From the NCBI GenBank assembly GCA_949752735.1, contig OX457047.1:38274741-38338740 (forward strand): a stretch of DNA of 64,000 nt. Reading direction: 5' to 3'. Positions 12,221 through 25,645 of this stretch are shown here, piece by piece. The stretch comes from Lumbricus terrestris (lineage: Eukaryota > Annelida > Clitellata > Crassiclitellata > Lumbricidae). A program made the translations under genes and the position numbers. The notes beneath the pieces are model-generated. The model made no database searches. It saw only the letters and a list, made by a program, of their open reading frames with translations, and was not told the origin of the DNA. Numbering within the stretch: the first letter of the stretch is position 1; the number at the start of each line of letters is the position of its first letter.

Positions 12221-13289
12221 GTAGTAGTAGTTGTGGTAGGGATTATTGTATAGTTGTAGCAGAGTTAACTGAACAGTATAATTGTTAATCAATGGCCTAA
12301 CTTCAATCGCGAATGTTTAGCACACATTTTACAGTTAGGCCTCCTATCGGTTAATTAGGCCTACTCGCAAAAGTCAATACAGACAATTACTAAAATGCGT
12401 AGCCTATACATGTTATGTACTAAAAATCGACATTTCAATTAGTATATAGGCTACTAACATCCTTTACCTGTTAATTAGGCTATTAATGAAAGCCTGCATG
12501 CTAACAACTAATAGAAAGCTTAAAACCAGAATGTGAATCCCTAATGACTAACATTATAGGTCTATATATTTTTACCTGATAATCATTAATAATCGCCTAC
12601 ATGTTTCAATGATGTTTGCTAGTAATAAAATCTGACTTGTTAACCGCGAATGAAAGCAGCTGACATGTGTGCACGCGCACGCAAAGGCCTACACTTAGAA
12701 GGTCTACGCAGGTGGGGAAGCCAATAGGTTTAAAAGTGGATCAGCATCGCGAGATATCAGTTCGAATTGATTCATCCTTTGACAGTGCAGAATTAAGTCC
12801 ATCAGCGGTCATAACACGTGCATTGAATAGAGACGTCTGTAACAGTTTATGACAAAAGTGGTTTGGGTGGTTTACTTTGCAAATTGAGCGATTGACGAGC
12901 TTTTAGAGAATTATACAAGTCGGAAGTCATAACGGCGACATGTGGATATAATAACCGCTCAGTTCGTTCGTGCTGTATGCCAGCCTATGCCCGATAAAGC
13001 GTTGGCACCACTCATTAGGATCGCGTGATGGGACAGATTGTTAGTTAAAAGCACGTTAATTGGTGAATTTGAAGTCAAGCGGGAACTCCAGTCGAAACCC
13101 AGTGCGCGTTGAGCACAGAATTGATTAACCATCCGTCCTCATTTGCATGAACTAATTCTATGCAATAATTTATTATTCAAGGCATTGTTTTCAGAAAATC
13201 TCGTTCACTTATTATTGTACCTTTAACGTGTACACTTGGAATTGTAATCGTAATCGTAACTATACCAATTTCTGGGTTCACAGACTGTA
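12221..13289. other. Unassigned intergenic sequence
   Basis: Several TTAATTAGGC and TAGGCCTA motifs and a (ATCGTA)n LINE-like tail at 13242-13259. I see no exon or element. Confidence 0.5.
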
Positions 13290-13600
13290 CAGGGTGGGCC
13301 AAAAAAAACCCCACGTCTTTTGCTCATATCTTGACCAAAAGTAAGAATTTCAAAATGAAATTTTACAGGCTTATATTATAGACAATTCATATTTACACAT
13401 CATAGCCAGATTTCATCAAAATATTTTAAACAGAGCAAAAGTTATATCACTTTTAGTGAGGCCACCCACCGTTTTTTGACGATTCAAAAAAGTCAAAAAA
13501 CGGTGGGTGGCCTCACTAAAAGTGATATAACTTTTGTTCTGTTTGAAATATTTTTATGAAATCTGGCCATCATATGTAAATATGAATTGTCTATAATTGT
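13290..13600. mobile_element. Mariner-type MITE, fold-back, right end truncated
   Basis: Begins CAGGGTGGGCCAAAA after TA. The two halves fold about 13485-13493 with arms containing GGTGGGTGGCCTCACTAAAA. The right arm stops near AATTGTCTATAATTG and lacks the outer ~70 bases. Same family as 59583. Confidence 0.8.
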
Positions 13601-14272
13601 CTGTATAGGCCTACCTCTGTAGCCTACTCAGTTATCATGAACCAGTGTTTAATCTAGTCCCCCTCTACTTGGGGTTGTGGTACTCAGGTTTCGGGTGGAG
13701 AGTAACCGCTTAGACAGACACTGACGACACCCTTTGTCCGGTAGTTTTCTCTGACGACATTTTTTGATGGAAATTTGACATAGGCCTATACCAGGTATCA
13801 ACATTATTATGCATATAGCCTATAGAATGCGAACAAACACTGTCAAATTTTCCTGGGGAGAGCTTACGCATACAATTTTTCTGGGGGGAAATAATAATTA
13901 GGCCTATGAAAGTTACATGTCGACAACAGCTTTCGCCTGTTTTCTGGAGAAAATGTTTCCTGGTGTAAACCCCCACCTCAGAGATGCATGCCTATAGGTT
14001 AAATACCGATCATCAACACAGTGACCGCACATTACTGTCGATGAGAGGTAAGTACACGCTACAGTACCGGTACTTTTGCATATAAGTCTGTATGCGTGCC
14101 ATTTGTTCCATAATAGGCCTACACTACACACGCACAAATACTTGTGAGGCGTTTACATGCGCGCTGTATTCTCGCGTATAAGCTTACCCTCGATTACAGC
14201 CAGTGCTTAAAGTGCAGAAGAAGAAGCGCATGGACGCCCTCACCTTTTCAGGTGTAGGTCTACTGGCCTAAT

Positions 14273-14497
<225 letters not shown>

Positions 14498-14890
14498 CTC
14501 GTTGTCTAGAAACACAGGCAGGGCAGGGAAATACAGCGGTTTCTGTTTGGACTGGCAATAGTATATACTAGGCTATAAGCTTAGATTACGACACTTCCCC
14601 TGTCAGAATTTGCGTAGAGATCAGATGGAACTCATATGCGGGTTCCATGGGCCCCCATATGGATATGTGATACGAGGAGGGGGTGGTCAAAACCCGTCAC
14701 ATGTCGGTTTTTGACTTTTTTTTATTCAATCACATTCTACAGTTATTCTGCTTCAAAATACTTGTTACAGAATGAAAAATATCTTTTTCTAACAGAGGTT
14801 AGATTCGTTTGATTCTGTAACATGTAAAATGTATGGGTCTTATGTGTAGGCAATGATAACATGCAGCATTTTACTTATTTCTCCATTTCT

Positions 14891-15074
14891 ATAGCGCCCC
14901 TTCAGGCTCACTACTCAGAGGCGCTCCCGACTACAGCGTGGACACGCCGAAGCGCCCAAGCAATTGCGAGTGAAGGACTTGCTCAAAGTCCCTTCGGGGC
15001 GACTTGAGGTGGATTCGAACCTCGAACCTTCCGGCTCCAAGGCAACGACGCCACCACTACACCACCGCGTCCCA
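14891..15074 (-). mobile_element. tRNA-derived SINE, copy 2 (antisense)
   Basis: Reverse complement of the same unit: tail ATAGCGCCCCTTCAGGCTC first, B-box GGTTCGAATCC complement at 15011-15021, and the GGGACGCGG head at 15061-15074. Confidence 0.85.
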
Positions 15075-15237
15075 CGCCTACTCTAGCGAGCTAGTAGCCT
15101 ACTGCATGCGGACTGAGAATCTGTCGCTTGTCACTCAAACGATTCATACTAAACAAACATTATATACAATAGGCTGAACACATTCAAAATACTTAATACT
15201 ACTAATACTGCAGACACAAAAAGAAATGGAAGTATTA

Positions 15238-15351
15238 ATAGATGGTGCTCATAAACAGGCATTTAATTTAAATTCTTTTCTTTTCGCTTTAATATAATAT
15301 AGGCCTAACCACAGAGAATCGGTCCCAGTGGGTTTCCTGTCAAGGATCTAG

Positions 15352-15396
<45 letters not shown>

Positions 15397-15411
15397 CTAT
15401 ATATATATATA

Positions 15412-15453
<42 letters not shown>

Positions 15454-15562
15454 CTAGATCCTTGACAGGAAACCCACTGGGACCGATTCTCTGTGGTTAG
15501 GCCTATATTATATTAAAGCGAAAAGAAAAGAATTTAAATTAAATGCCTGTTTATGAGCACCA

Positions 15563-15567
<5 letters not shown>
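15238..15567. repeat. Near-perfect palindrome with (AT)n centre
   Basis: Left arm from ATAGATGGTGCTCATAAACA to GGATCTAGCCTATATAT is repeated in inverted form on the right with no mismatch I can find over ~115 bp; the loop is (AT)n with two TTTCT interruptions. Part of the right-arm end (GGATCTAGCC) recurs at 15617. Confidence 0.92.
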
Positions 15568-15618
<51 letters not shown>

Positions 15619-15641
15619 ATCTAGCCTATATATATATTATA

Positions 15642-16621
15642 CAGGGTGGGCCAAAAGTATTTGTTCAACTTTGAAGGCCTATAACTTAGGCAGTTTAGCA
15701 AGTAAGTGTATGCTTAATGCATCAAATTAAAGGTATTTCACTCTAGTATTAACTCTAAAAAAGTCGAACTGATACTAGTTTAGGTTTTAATTATATACTA
15801 GGAACAGCGCTAGCTACCATTTTTTGTCATTGCTGACGCATTATGACGCCGTTTCCCCGGGAAATTCTATCGTTTTTTGCTAAAACACGCGTAGACACGA
15901 TCATTTTGGGTGTTTGTAGGGTCCCTACCATGAATATCTTCTAATCGGAAAACCGCGTCCTTTCAATTTTGCCAACAGCCGTGCACTGCCATGCGCTACT
16001 TCAGACGCTTGCACGCTGCCAGCCGTTTCTTTTCGTAAGAGCTGGAGAGTTCGCGGGACTTCTCGTCGACAAATTACTTTAACTTTACGTCTATAATCTT
16101 TTCCAATACGCTATTCAGTGCTTCTAAGACTGCCTGTTTTGCGCTGAATTTGCATGCAGGGCCTGCCCTGGTTATTGTCTTGACTGCAAATGTACGCGGA
16201 CACACGAGCAATGTTAGCGGATGTGAGCGCCGTGCGCTACGATTCCCATGGTTTGCGATAAAGTCCTGTTTTATCAATTTTCCGTAGCAGATAATTCAAG
16301 GTATTGTCTATTCCATCCACTGTTAGAATATTCGTCAATCATTTGAAACGAATTAAATCCCTTATCAGTTCGTAAACTTAAGATCGAAACGCGATCATCG
16401 TCTGTCAACGGCGCCAGGTTGCGTCACAAACGACAGCAAAATATAGTAGCTAGCGCTGTTCCGGGCATATAATTAAAACCTATACTAGTATCAGTTCGAC
16501 TTTTTTAGAGTTAATACTAGAGTGAAATACCTTTAATTTGATGCATTAAGCATACACATACTTGCTAAACTGCCTAAGTTATAGGCCTTCAAAGTTGAAC
16601 AAATACTTTTGACCCACCCTG
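15642..16621. mobile_element. Long-TIR mariner-type element A
   Basis: 980 bp bounded by CAGGGTGGGCCAAAAG and its inverted partner, flanked by TA. Ends are inverted over >150 bp. The interior is the reverse complement of element B; a degenerate frame (minus 16074-16277) matches plus 16911-17141 in B. I do not recognise a full transposase. Confidence 0.82.
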
Positions 16622-16627
16622 TATATA

Positions 16628-17610
16628 CAGGGTGGGCCAGCATAAATGTCCCGACTTTGCACGCGTATAACTTCGCCAATTTTTAACATTTATTTATACT
16701 TGATGCATCAAATTAAAGGTATTTCACTCTAGTATTATCTCTAAAAAAGTCGAACTGATACTAGTCTCGGTTTTAATTATATGCCCGGAACAGCGCTAGC
16801 TACCATATTTTGCTGTCATTTGTGACGCAACCTGGCGCCGTTGACAGACGATGATCGCGTTTCGATCTTAATTTTACTAACTGGTAAGGGATTTAATTCG
16901 TTTGAAATGATTGACGAATATTCTAACAGAGGATGGAATAAACAATACCTTGTATTATCTGCTACGGAAAATTAATAAAACAGGACTTTCTACTTGCAAA
17001 CCATGGGAATCGGAGCGCACGGCGCTCACATCCGCTAACATTGCTCGTGTGTCCGCGTACATTTGCAGTCAAGACAATGACCAGGGCAGGCCCTGCATGC
17101 AAATTCAGCGCAAAACAGGCCGTCTTAGAAGCACTGAATAGCGTATTGGAAAAGATTATAGACCTAAAGTTAAAGTAATTTGTCGACGAGAAGTCCCACG
17201 AACTCTCCAGCTCTTACGCAAAGAAACGACTGGCAGCGTGCAAGCGTCTGAAGCAGCGCATGGCAGTGCACGGCTGTTGGCAAAATTGAAAGGACGCGGT
17301 TTTGCGATTAGAATATATTCATGGTAGGGACCCTACAAACACCCAAAATGATCGTGTCTACGCACGTTTTAGCAAAAAACGATAGAATTTTCCCGGGAAA
17401 CGGCGTCATAATGCGTCAGCAATGACAAAAAACGGTAGCTAGCGCTGATCCAAGTATATAATTAAAACCTAAACTAGTATCAGTTCGACTTTTTTAGAGA
17501 TAATACTAGAGTGAAATACCTTTAATTTGATGCATCAAGTATAAATAAATGTTAAAAATTGGCGAAGTTATACGCCTGCAAAGTCGGGACATTTATGCTG
17601 GCCCACCCTG
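16628..17610. mobile_element. Long-TIR mariner-type element B, opposite to A
   Basis: 983 bp bounded by CAGGGTGGGCCAGCATAA and its inverted partner, separated from A only by TATATA. The outer ~70 bp differ from A, but the interior (GGTATTTCACTCTAGTATTA, GTCGAACTGATACTAG) is the same in inverse order. Confidence 0.82.
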
Positions 17611-18027
17611 TATATAGGCTACATACATACACGCATATATAATCTATATAAATAAAAATGTAAAACGCTACCGTTCGACATGAAGGATCTCGGAAAGGTC
17701 TTCACCGATTGTTTTCAAAATTTTCGCAAAACGTTCCATTCGAACATAAGCGGATTTGTATAATGCCTTTTGGGAAAAAGCGCAATCTTTACAACCCAAA
17801 AAACACAACTTTTAATTCCATTCAATATACGTCGATGGAGTCCAGCTAGATCCATTTGAACTTTGACGCTTCCGTCCGGCGGCGTCCGCCCATTTTTCGG
17901 GCGCGTTTTAAAAGGTGTGTCTTTGTCTAGCGCATATTTATAATATTATTATGTAACTGTCGGTTTTTACAAAATCGTCCATTTGCGTCTGTTTTCCGCG
18001 CGTCTTTCTAAAGCGAATATTTTTAGG
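17611..18027. other. Unassigned sequence with LINE/Penelope-like opening
   Basis: ATCTATATAAATAAAAATGT ... GTTCGACATGAAGGATCTCGG resembles the 5' or spacer part of some dispersed repeats but I cannot name a family. No coding frame. Confidence 0.3.
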
Positions 18028-18345
18028 GATGGAGGAAGAGGAAGGACGGAGGAGAGGGAGGGGAAGAAACGGGAGAGAGGGATGCAGGGAGGGAGAGACG
18101 GAGGGAGAGACGGAGGGAGGGAGAGACGGAGGGAGAGAAGTAGGGAGGGGAAGGGAGGGAAGGGAGGGAAGGGGACGGGAGGGGAGGAGACGGGAGGGGA
18201 GGGGAGGAAGGGGAGGGAATGAAGGGGAGGGGGAACGGGAGGGGAGGGGAGGGGAAGGGGAGGGAAGGAAGGGAGGGGGGGACTGGAGGGGAGGGGGAGG
18301 GGGAAGGGAGAAGTGGAGGGGTAAGGGGAGGGGACCTAGGAAGGG
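18028..18345 (+). repeat. Purine-only GA/GGGAGG tract, ~315 bp
   Basis: Almost no pyrimidine on the plus strand except rare C; many GGG and GGGG runs spaced by A or GA. Pro/Ser/Leu-rich open frames on the complement come from this tract. Confidence 0.92.
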
Positions 18346-18872
18346 TGGGTTGGACAGTCTTTTCAGCCACAGCAACGCGTGGCCGGGTACAGCTAGTTGT
18401 ATATACATATATGCTGCGGCGCTGCTTATTAACAGATTCTCTGGCAGACTGCGACAGCAATTTGCCAAAGGATCGTTGAAGCTAAACGCTGAACGAACTG
18501 CGACATTCCCGCTTTCGCTGCGCAGGTCGTCTGCGCGTTGGGTAATGAAGTAAAACAACTCGCATATATACAACCATATATACAACTGTGGGTTACAGAC
18601 AGATAGATTGTAAGGGTCAGTAACCCTAACCCATACAAAAGATTCACTTACCAATGAGTAGTCTATCTGCTTGAATTCTGCTTATGATATGATATGATAT
18701 CATGATATTAGGCTATAGCCGGTAATAGAGTTAGCTATAGTATCTAGGACTGCAGATACGAACGGGTCAAAATTGCTACAATTTAGCACTGATCGAAATG
18801 ACAATCAGCCGACAGAGTATCTGTTGGCCTGCTGGTCGGGCGGCCGGTGCCACCTTGGCTCTGCCTCAGCTT

Positions 18873-19225
18873 TATGGGCGGAGGCTTGCGGGGGACGAAA
18901 AAGGCGACCGAAGATTTTGGGCGGACGAATGGCTGAGACGCCGACGAAAATTTTCCATCTTTTGCCGGCAAAATTTCTGACCTTTTTTAGTCGTTGGTCC
19001 GAAATGGCGATGGGAAAAACCTATTTTTCTCAGCCCCAAAAGTTGATGACCTTTTTTCATCACCTTCCTTGTCTCGTTTGTTGTTCACCGTGTTTCGTGG
19101 AGTGTGAAGTACATGATGACCTAACACTTACCGATTAACGATTGGGGGAAGGAACGCATGGGCCGTCCCCCACCACATCCATTGAGGGGACCGTCCCCCT
19201 GTCCTCCCCTAAGTCTCCGCCCATG
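18873..19225. mobile_element. hAT-type non-autonomous element, family CATGGGCGGAG (copy 1)
   Basis: Left end TATGGGCGGAGGCTTG, right end (reverse) CATGGGCGGAGACTTAGG; perfect 8-bp duplication CTCAGCTT at 18865-18872 and 19226-19233. Contains GACCTTTTTTAGTCGTTGG modules shared with other families. Confidence 0.88.
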
Positions 19226-19598
19226 CTCAGCTTACCTGGATGGGTTTTCGTCACGACAGGTCTCCTCCGACACAGCTGGCCGTCGAGCCTCTGGTTATCT
19301 GCTGGGGAGGAGGCAACTAGCCTAGGTGAACTATGTTTGGTAGTCCGTCGACCCTGGTAGAAGCATTTGGACACAAAGGAAAGGGCCGCTGCTGAAGTAA
19401 ATTGCGCGACGAAAGTAGACCACAGTGACTGGCTGGCAGTGGCAGGGAATCTGACTCACTGAGGCTGTTGACAGTGTTGACGCTGTAGACTTCAATCTAC
19501 CCATCGACAAGGCAGAGCACGGCCTGATTAGTACACTGTGGTTGCTAAATGGAAAAGAAACCAAATGAGTCGGGAATGTCTCCGGTCTTCAAAGGGCG

Positions 19599-19630
<32 letters not shown>

Positions 19631-19811
19631 CATATATAGGCCTATATATATTCGTTTATTAACAACCTGAGCGACAAACCGCAATCAGTGACTTTATAGA
19701 GATGAATAATAAACATAAAAATTATAGTCAGCCAGATTTAATCGTCTATACAATGTATTTAGGCCTACCAAGTTCACTTTATAGACGATAATAATCATGT
19801 AGGTCTATTTC

Positions 19812-20912
19812 AGAAATATGATGTTTCCTCTGCCTTTAATATGCTTGACCATGAGCTCCTGCTACAGCGTCTTCAACTTTCTTGTGGCCTCTCTGGACCC
19901 CTCTTAACTGGTTCAAATCTTACCTTTCAGATCGTATTCAGCCGGTCGTCCTTGGTGATTCCAGAACGACCTGGGCTAAAGTTAACTTTGGAGTCCCACA
20001 GGGTTCAGTCCATGGCCCAATCTTGTATCTACTTTATACTGCTGACATTCCTTCTTTATTTGCTAAACACTTAGCCACTGGCCACCTGTAGGCTATGCCG
20101 ACGATGTCCAGACCTTTGTAGGCCTACATCCTGCTGATCAGGTTGCTCTTGTTGGACTGATCGACTCCTTAAACTTAACTTTCCACTTTTGTCCTCAATG
20201 TACCGGGTACCCTGACTTAATTTACATTTTCATCTAGTGTCCATGATTTGAGCGTCACCCTTTCGTTCTCTGATCACCTTTCACAGTTGACAAGCTCATG
20301 TCATTACCTCCTAAGGCGTCTGAGAGTCATCAGAAGATCTGTTTCCTCTTCTGCATTTAAAACCAATGTTCATGCTTTTATTTGTTGTCGAATTGACTAC
20401 TGAACTCACTATTTGCTGGGTTTCCCAAAGTTCGCTTATCCTCCCTTCAGTCAGTTATGAGCTCGGCAGCCAGACTCATTGCTCGTCTACCTCGCTACTC
20501 CCACATGATTGATGTTCTTCACTGGCTTCCTGTTGGCTATTGTATCCCCAATAAAGATTCTGCTCTTAGTTTCAAAAACTCAAACTGGACAAGCTCCTAA
20601 ATACCTTTGTGACTTGATGCATAAACCACTCTCTACAGTCTCTTCCTGACCTCTCCGGTCTGCTGATCGACTAGATCTTTTGGTTCCAAGGGCAAGGACT
20701 GCCATGGCCCAACATCGTGCCTTTGCCATTGTAGGCCCTTCTATGTGGAATGACCGCCATCCCACTGTCCGTAGTAAGATCTTATTGGGGGGTGTCATCT
20801 TCAGCCCTTTGCTGATTAAAGTCTTTATTTCCTCGGGGCTGTCACGCCGAGAGCACCTCTGAATAGCTAGTCTGTAAGAGGCGCTTTATAAATGCTTATA
20901 TACAATACGAAT
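19812..20912 (+). mobile_element. CR1/L2-like LINE remnant with RT core and 3' tail
   Basis: Frame-shifted pieces show the RT order: DVSSAFNMLDHELLLQRL, then (frame +1) WFKSYLSDRIQ and VNFGVPQGSVHGPIL, then YADDVQTFV with a stop before it, then SAARLIARLPRYSHMIDVL and VPRARTAMAQH ... GPSMWND. Several stops and shifts make it a pseudogene. The tail (GAGCACCTCTGAATAGC at 20851) resembles the SINE tails. Confidence 0.88.
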
Positions 20913-21494
20913 CATTATACGATATACAATATAATTATAAAATGTTGGATTGTTAGTGCTTCATATATATATATATATATTATATATTAATAAATAAAAA
21001 TATACATATTATTATACAGCACAGGTTTTAATACAGCACATGCTTGTAGGATACCAGATTAAGGTGCGAGCGTCCGCGCTGGTCACATCCCGCCCCCATG
21101 TCCGCATTTGAGTGACCCTCCTGTCGTCCCTCCCACTAATTGTGGACATCCATCGTAGATACTACCAAGTGGATATTCATTAGCATCAGCATTTAACACC
21201 ATCCTATGGCTGCCACGATAGCTGACGTCGCCTCCTCATTTTTCCAGACTTGGGACTGGTATTACAGCTCCAATGGTAGTGCCGTAGTGTAATATGTCTG
21301 ATGTCATGTAAAACTACGAGAATTTCTCAGCGCTCATAAGTCATGTCAGAGAGACCAACTTATTCATTAGACTGTGTGTGACTAGAGCAATACCAAATCA
21401 AGTCCGCAAATAGGCAAAACTGACCTTGTTCGTTCCGGTGCCAGGTCAAAACCCGGGGACGTAAAGTCAAGAATTCAAGAATAAATAATATCGT

Positions 21495-21690
21495 GGTTCG
21501 CTGGCCCACATGCCTGGAACAGTCTTCCAGGACCTATCCAGAAAACAAAAACTGAATCTACTTTTAAAAAACGGTTAAAGCTGCACCTGCGCTCAAGCTC
21601 TTTGCATTTACTCTGACAGTTGGCAATAGTATTATGTGTGTAAAGCATCTTAGAAGTAGCTTGCTATCGACGATGCTATACAAACTGTCT
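21495..21690 (+). mobile_element. LINE C-terminal fragment
   Basis: One frame reads WFAGPHAWNSLPGPIQKTKT then STFKKRLKLHL, the common C-terminal motif (GP..WNSLP ... F...LK..L) of CR1-like LINE polyproteins. It is followed by a short tail with no coding potential. Confidence 0.7.
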
Positions 21691-22998
21691 TAATTACAAT
21701 ATCGCATTACCTGCAGAATTAGATCGACGAGTGAACATTACGTACAAGATGTTGAATTGGAAAGAAATCAAAGAATGATCATCTAAATTATTAACTATTT
21801 TGTAATGATCATTCTGTTGTCATCAGCATCGGACAAAAGATGCATGTACTTTAGATTGGAAATTGCAATACGGCATGTATTCTAAGTACCAATTCTACCA
21901 ACTGCACTCATAAAGAAGTTTTCAAGGACAATCTTCGTACCGGTAGATTATAGTCCTAAATTAAAGAAGCTCTTGAGCAACTGTGGTGCAAATAGCAATG
22001 GACAGTGTGAGAATTGCGGAAAAATAACTGGGAGGGGGCTATGAAACCCCCAAGATAATTCTCAGCCTGGCAATGGATCGACTATTGTTCTTGTTCTCAT
22101 TACAGGTCAAATGATGCCACAAAATGCACCACAAAAAAAAAACGATGCATGGAAGCAAAAGGCCAACACATCCACAATGTAGCACACAAACCACCGTTTT
22201 CATGGCAATTCAACAGGGACTAAGAAACTACAAATAAACAAAATGTATAATATCTCATCATGATAGATAAAAGAACTCTATCTATTGTACACGTTCTCGA
22301 ATGCTACAGGAACGGGAATTGTTTTATAATTATAAGAATAATGATGATGGTAATAATAAAAATATTATTATCCCAAAAGCTTTCAATTATCATTCAGCAA
22401 TTCAATGCCATGGCTTACAGCAGTCCTTTGGCATGCCAGAATTGGATGAAATGCAGCAAACAGTCTCCAGACAATTTTTGTTGTCTCCTGAGTGATTAGA
22501 ACTACCTACCTCTGGTAAAATAATAAAAATTATTATTATTACAAAAGAAATAAGTACATGTACTATTGTTTCTTTGTGATCACAGGTCAACAAAACACAT
22601 AAAAAAACTTGAGCGTGATAAAGGTATCGCCTAATCATAGAACTACAATTATGGTATTCATGAAAAAAAACAGCCACAGTTTTATATATGAATCTATTAT
22701 TTCAACTACCTGAAACGAAAGATATATATAGCTCATCAATTGTCATTGACAATGGCTACGAAGTTCATGGTAACAGCAGCACATAAAGTACATCCACATC
22801 AGAGGGAAATTCAGAGACCAACCAATGCACTGCCCAATAAAAAAGTCAATTCATTCATTCAAAAACAAAATTTCAATTCTGTGTACATAAGAACAATATC
22901 GTCCCTACATAGCTCAAAATTCTTTGCTCTTACAATCAAGGTTTGTACACCAGCAAAAATGTTTAGAGTATAAAAAACCTGTTAACATGGCTCGAGAT

Positions 22999-23288
22999 CA
23001 GCGCTTCCCAAACCTTTTAGTGTCACAGTCCGAAAATTTATCAATCATTTCTCTGTCCATTTTTTAAAATAAAAAACTCATTAAATTGATTTAAATGCTT
23101 AGAAAATTCGATGACTCTATTGCTCTTTCAATACTAGCCTAACACTTGTTTTCTGTTATAAATGAATTATGAATATGTACATGTATGAAGACCTTTCTTG
23201 ATTCCTAGACAGTCTTGAGTCACCTTAGGGCTGGCGACTTGGGCTTGAGAACAGAAACTGGTGTGGATGACCACCTTGGGAAGCGCTG
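22999..23288. mobile_element. Probable hAT-type non-autonomous element, CAGCGCTTCCCAA ends
   Basis: Ends CAGCGCTTCCCAAACC and (reverse) CAGCGCTTCCCAAGGT; the interior begins TTTTAGTGTCACAGTCC, a form common next to such ends in animal hAT elements. Flanks do not form a clear duplication, so it is old or the right end is coincidental. Confidence 0.55.
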
Positions 23289-25553
23289 CTGTACTAGACA
23301 GACGATCAACATGTCTAACCACATTAAAAACACAATTTCCTTCACATCATACTGGACTGGATCAACAACTCGCTTATTCACAGATTTCATTAAAATTGAC
23401 AAGACTGTTGTGTACAAGTCCATATAGTCCACTGCACGCTGAAAGCCAGCACACATCAATCTACATTCTACAATGATTCTTAATTAATCATCATCCTCAC
23501 TGTCATCATCATCATTATTCCATAGTAATCGTCATCCTTATCATCATCACACTACAGTTACGCAAACTGATTTCACAGCCGCACAGATCACTGCAACACA
23601 CAAACTGCTATCTGACGTCGCTGCAAAAGGTTAACAGCACACTCAATGCAGGCTCTATCAATACGAAAACGAAACTGTAGTCAAATACAATTCAACCAAC
23701 ACTGGCCACTACAACATAGGATCTACGCTCTACAATAGTACACAACTTCCGCAAATTTACACTGTAAAACAATCGGCAACCACACAAGTCACAGAGAATA
23801 ATAATAATAACCACAGGACAAGCTTCAATGATCAAGCAAAAATGCTTTTAACTGTACAATCGTTTCAAATTTCTACTCTAAGCCGTAATGGCATTGATAC
23901 TAAATGGCTTCAGCCAACAGAGTCCTTCCTCCCAGTGCACCACTATAAACCGGCCATCACTGCACGCTTAAAGACCTAAGCACACCATACACTGACGGTC
24001 ACAACGCCAATCATGACCAAGTCCCCTACTAACAGCAAAAATGAAGATGACTCTAAATGTCAGCACTATAAAAATCATCTCAAAGCAAGAACAGCAAGGA
24101 ACTTCGCCACCTCTCGTACTCTGAAGGTGCCAGTCCGAAGCCTGGAGAGATGAGGAGGGCGAAACTAATCATCATTGATACAACACATTGTCGTTAAACA
24201 GCAAAAAAAACACAAAAGAACAGCATCATGGCAGTAACAGTACTGTGGCACCACTAACAACAGCGCAAGTCTCGACCCATTCTTTAAACAATTCTTGCAG
24301 AGAATTATGTGCAGAAATGCTCGGGGTTGGCATAAAAGGAAGGACTTGAAAGGGTTGGCAAAAACATTGGAAACAAAACTCTAGTAATGCTGCTCCTGCC
24401 AGACAGTTCACAAATTCATAATCCAAGTTGTACTGCAATGCAGCTATAAAAATAATCAAGCTTCTTCACGATTCTAAACTTGGATGCACCTCTTCACGTC
24501 TGGTGCAGCTCATAAAACAAGCAGCTTGCACAACACACTCACAAGAATGCAAAGGTTGCAACCTTGTCAGCAGCCACGAACAATCGTACCAGATCAGTCC
24601 TCATATCATCCTCATCGGTTTTATACCAACACAGGTCCCATAACAAGAAGCACATAATGAACATGATTACTAAGGATTTAAACCAATTTTTATAGAAAAG
24701 TCATCTCTGGCGTGAAGAATTTGATGTGAAGAAAGAAGGGTATGCACATAGCACAAACTCAGCAACAGTTCAGGTGACACAAGCAGCAAATCACAAACAC
24801 TTAATGAATGACTGTCGGGATCACCAGAAGCATTGGTTGAAGCTAATTCAGTCAGTTGCAAATACACATAATTCAAGACCAATCTTAGCCATTCTTCATT
24901 CTCAAGCTGTAACACGAATTTACAACGTGACATAGTTTCACAGGAATGACAAAAATGCAGCTTAAATTTCCTGATTCTGTAGAAGTTATTTCCAACCTAG
25001 AAATGTCTAGTTTGAATTTTTCACTGAACATCAAAAGTTCATTAGACAATATTTAATAAGGCCCTGAGTGAATCAGACCAAACTTGATTCGGAACATCTT
25101 TATACAAGCACCAATAAACTAATCATCATCATCATCATCATCGTTATCATCGTCGTTATCATCAGCCTGTGATAGAGAGAGACCGAATATTCAATGCAGT
25201 GCCGCTGAATGGCACCAGATACTGACTTAGAAGCAACCAATAATGGACAGAGATGATGATGGTCTTGACATCTGTATTTTCCACAGCAACGGTGGCGAAA
25301 CCAAGCGGTAGCAGAAAGACATAGCGGGAGGTACTTTCAAAGGAAAATTATCTGCTACATCACAAAAACTCACACTTCTCAAAAATACGGCACAGATCAG
25401 CAGAGGACATGAGCAACGTCAAATCAAGACATCATGATCTTCAACCAGAGCCGTAGTCTCCATACAATATCCTCTCTTTCGAGGAGCAAAAGTGAGTCAT
25501 TGCCTCAGTGTTATTGCATTGGCTGCATTGCAGATCAGACCAAGTCAAGTCAC

Positions 25554-25645
25554 GGGCCTTTCAATAGGATACACACGGGCCTTTCAATAGGATACACACA
25601 GGCCTTTCAATAGGAAACACACGGGCCTTTCTATAAGATACACAC
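25554..25645. repeat. 23-bp tandem repeat, four units
   Basis: Unit GGGCCTTTCAATAGGATACA plus CAC, four times; the last two units carry 1-3 substitutions. Confidence 0.93.

Noticed and set aside
17938..18654. 238-aa Pro/Ser/Leu-rich minus frame and Arg/Gly/Glu plus frames
   Set aside because: Produced by the homopurine tract; no splice or domain support.
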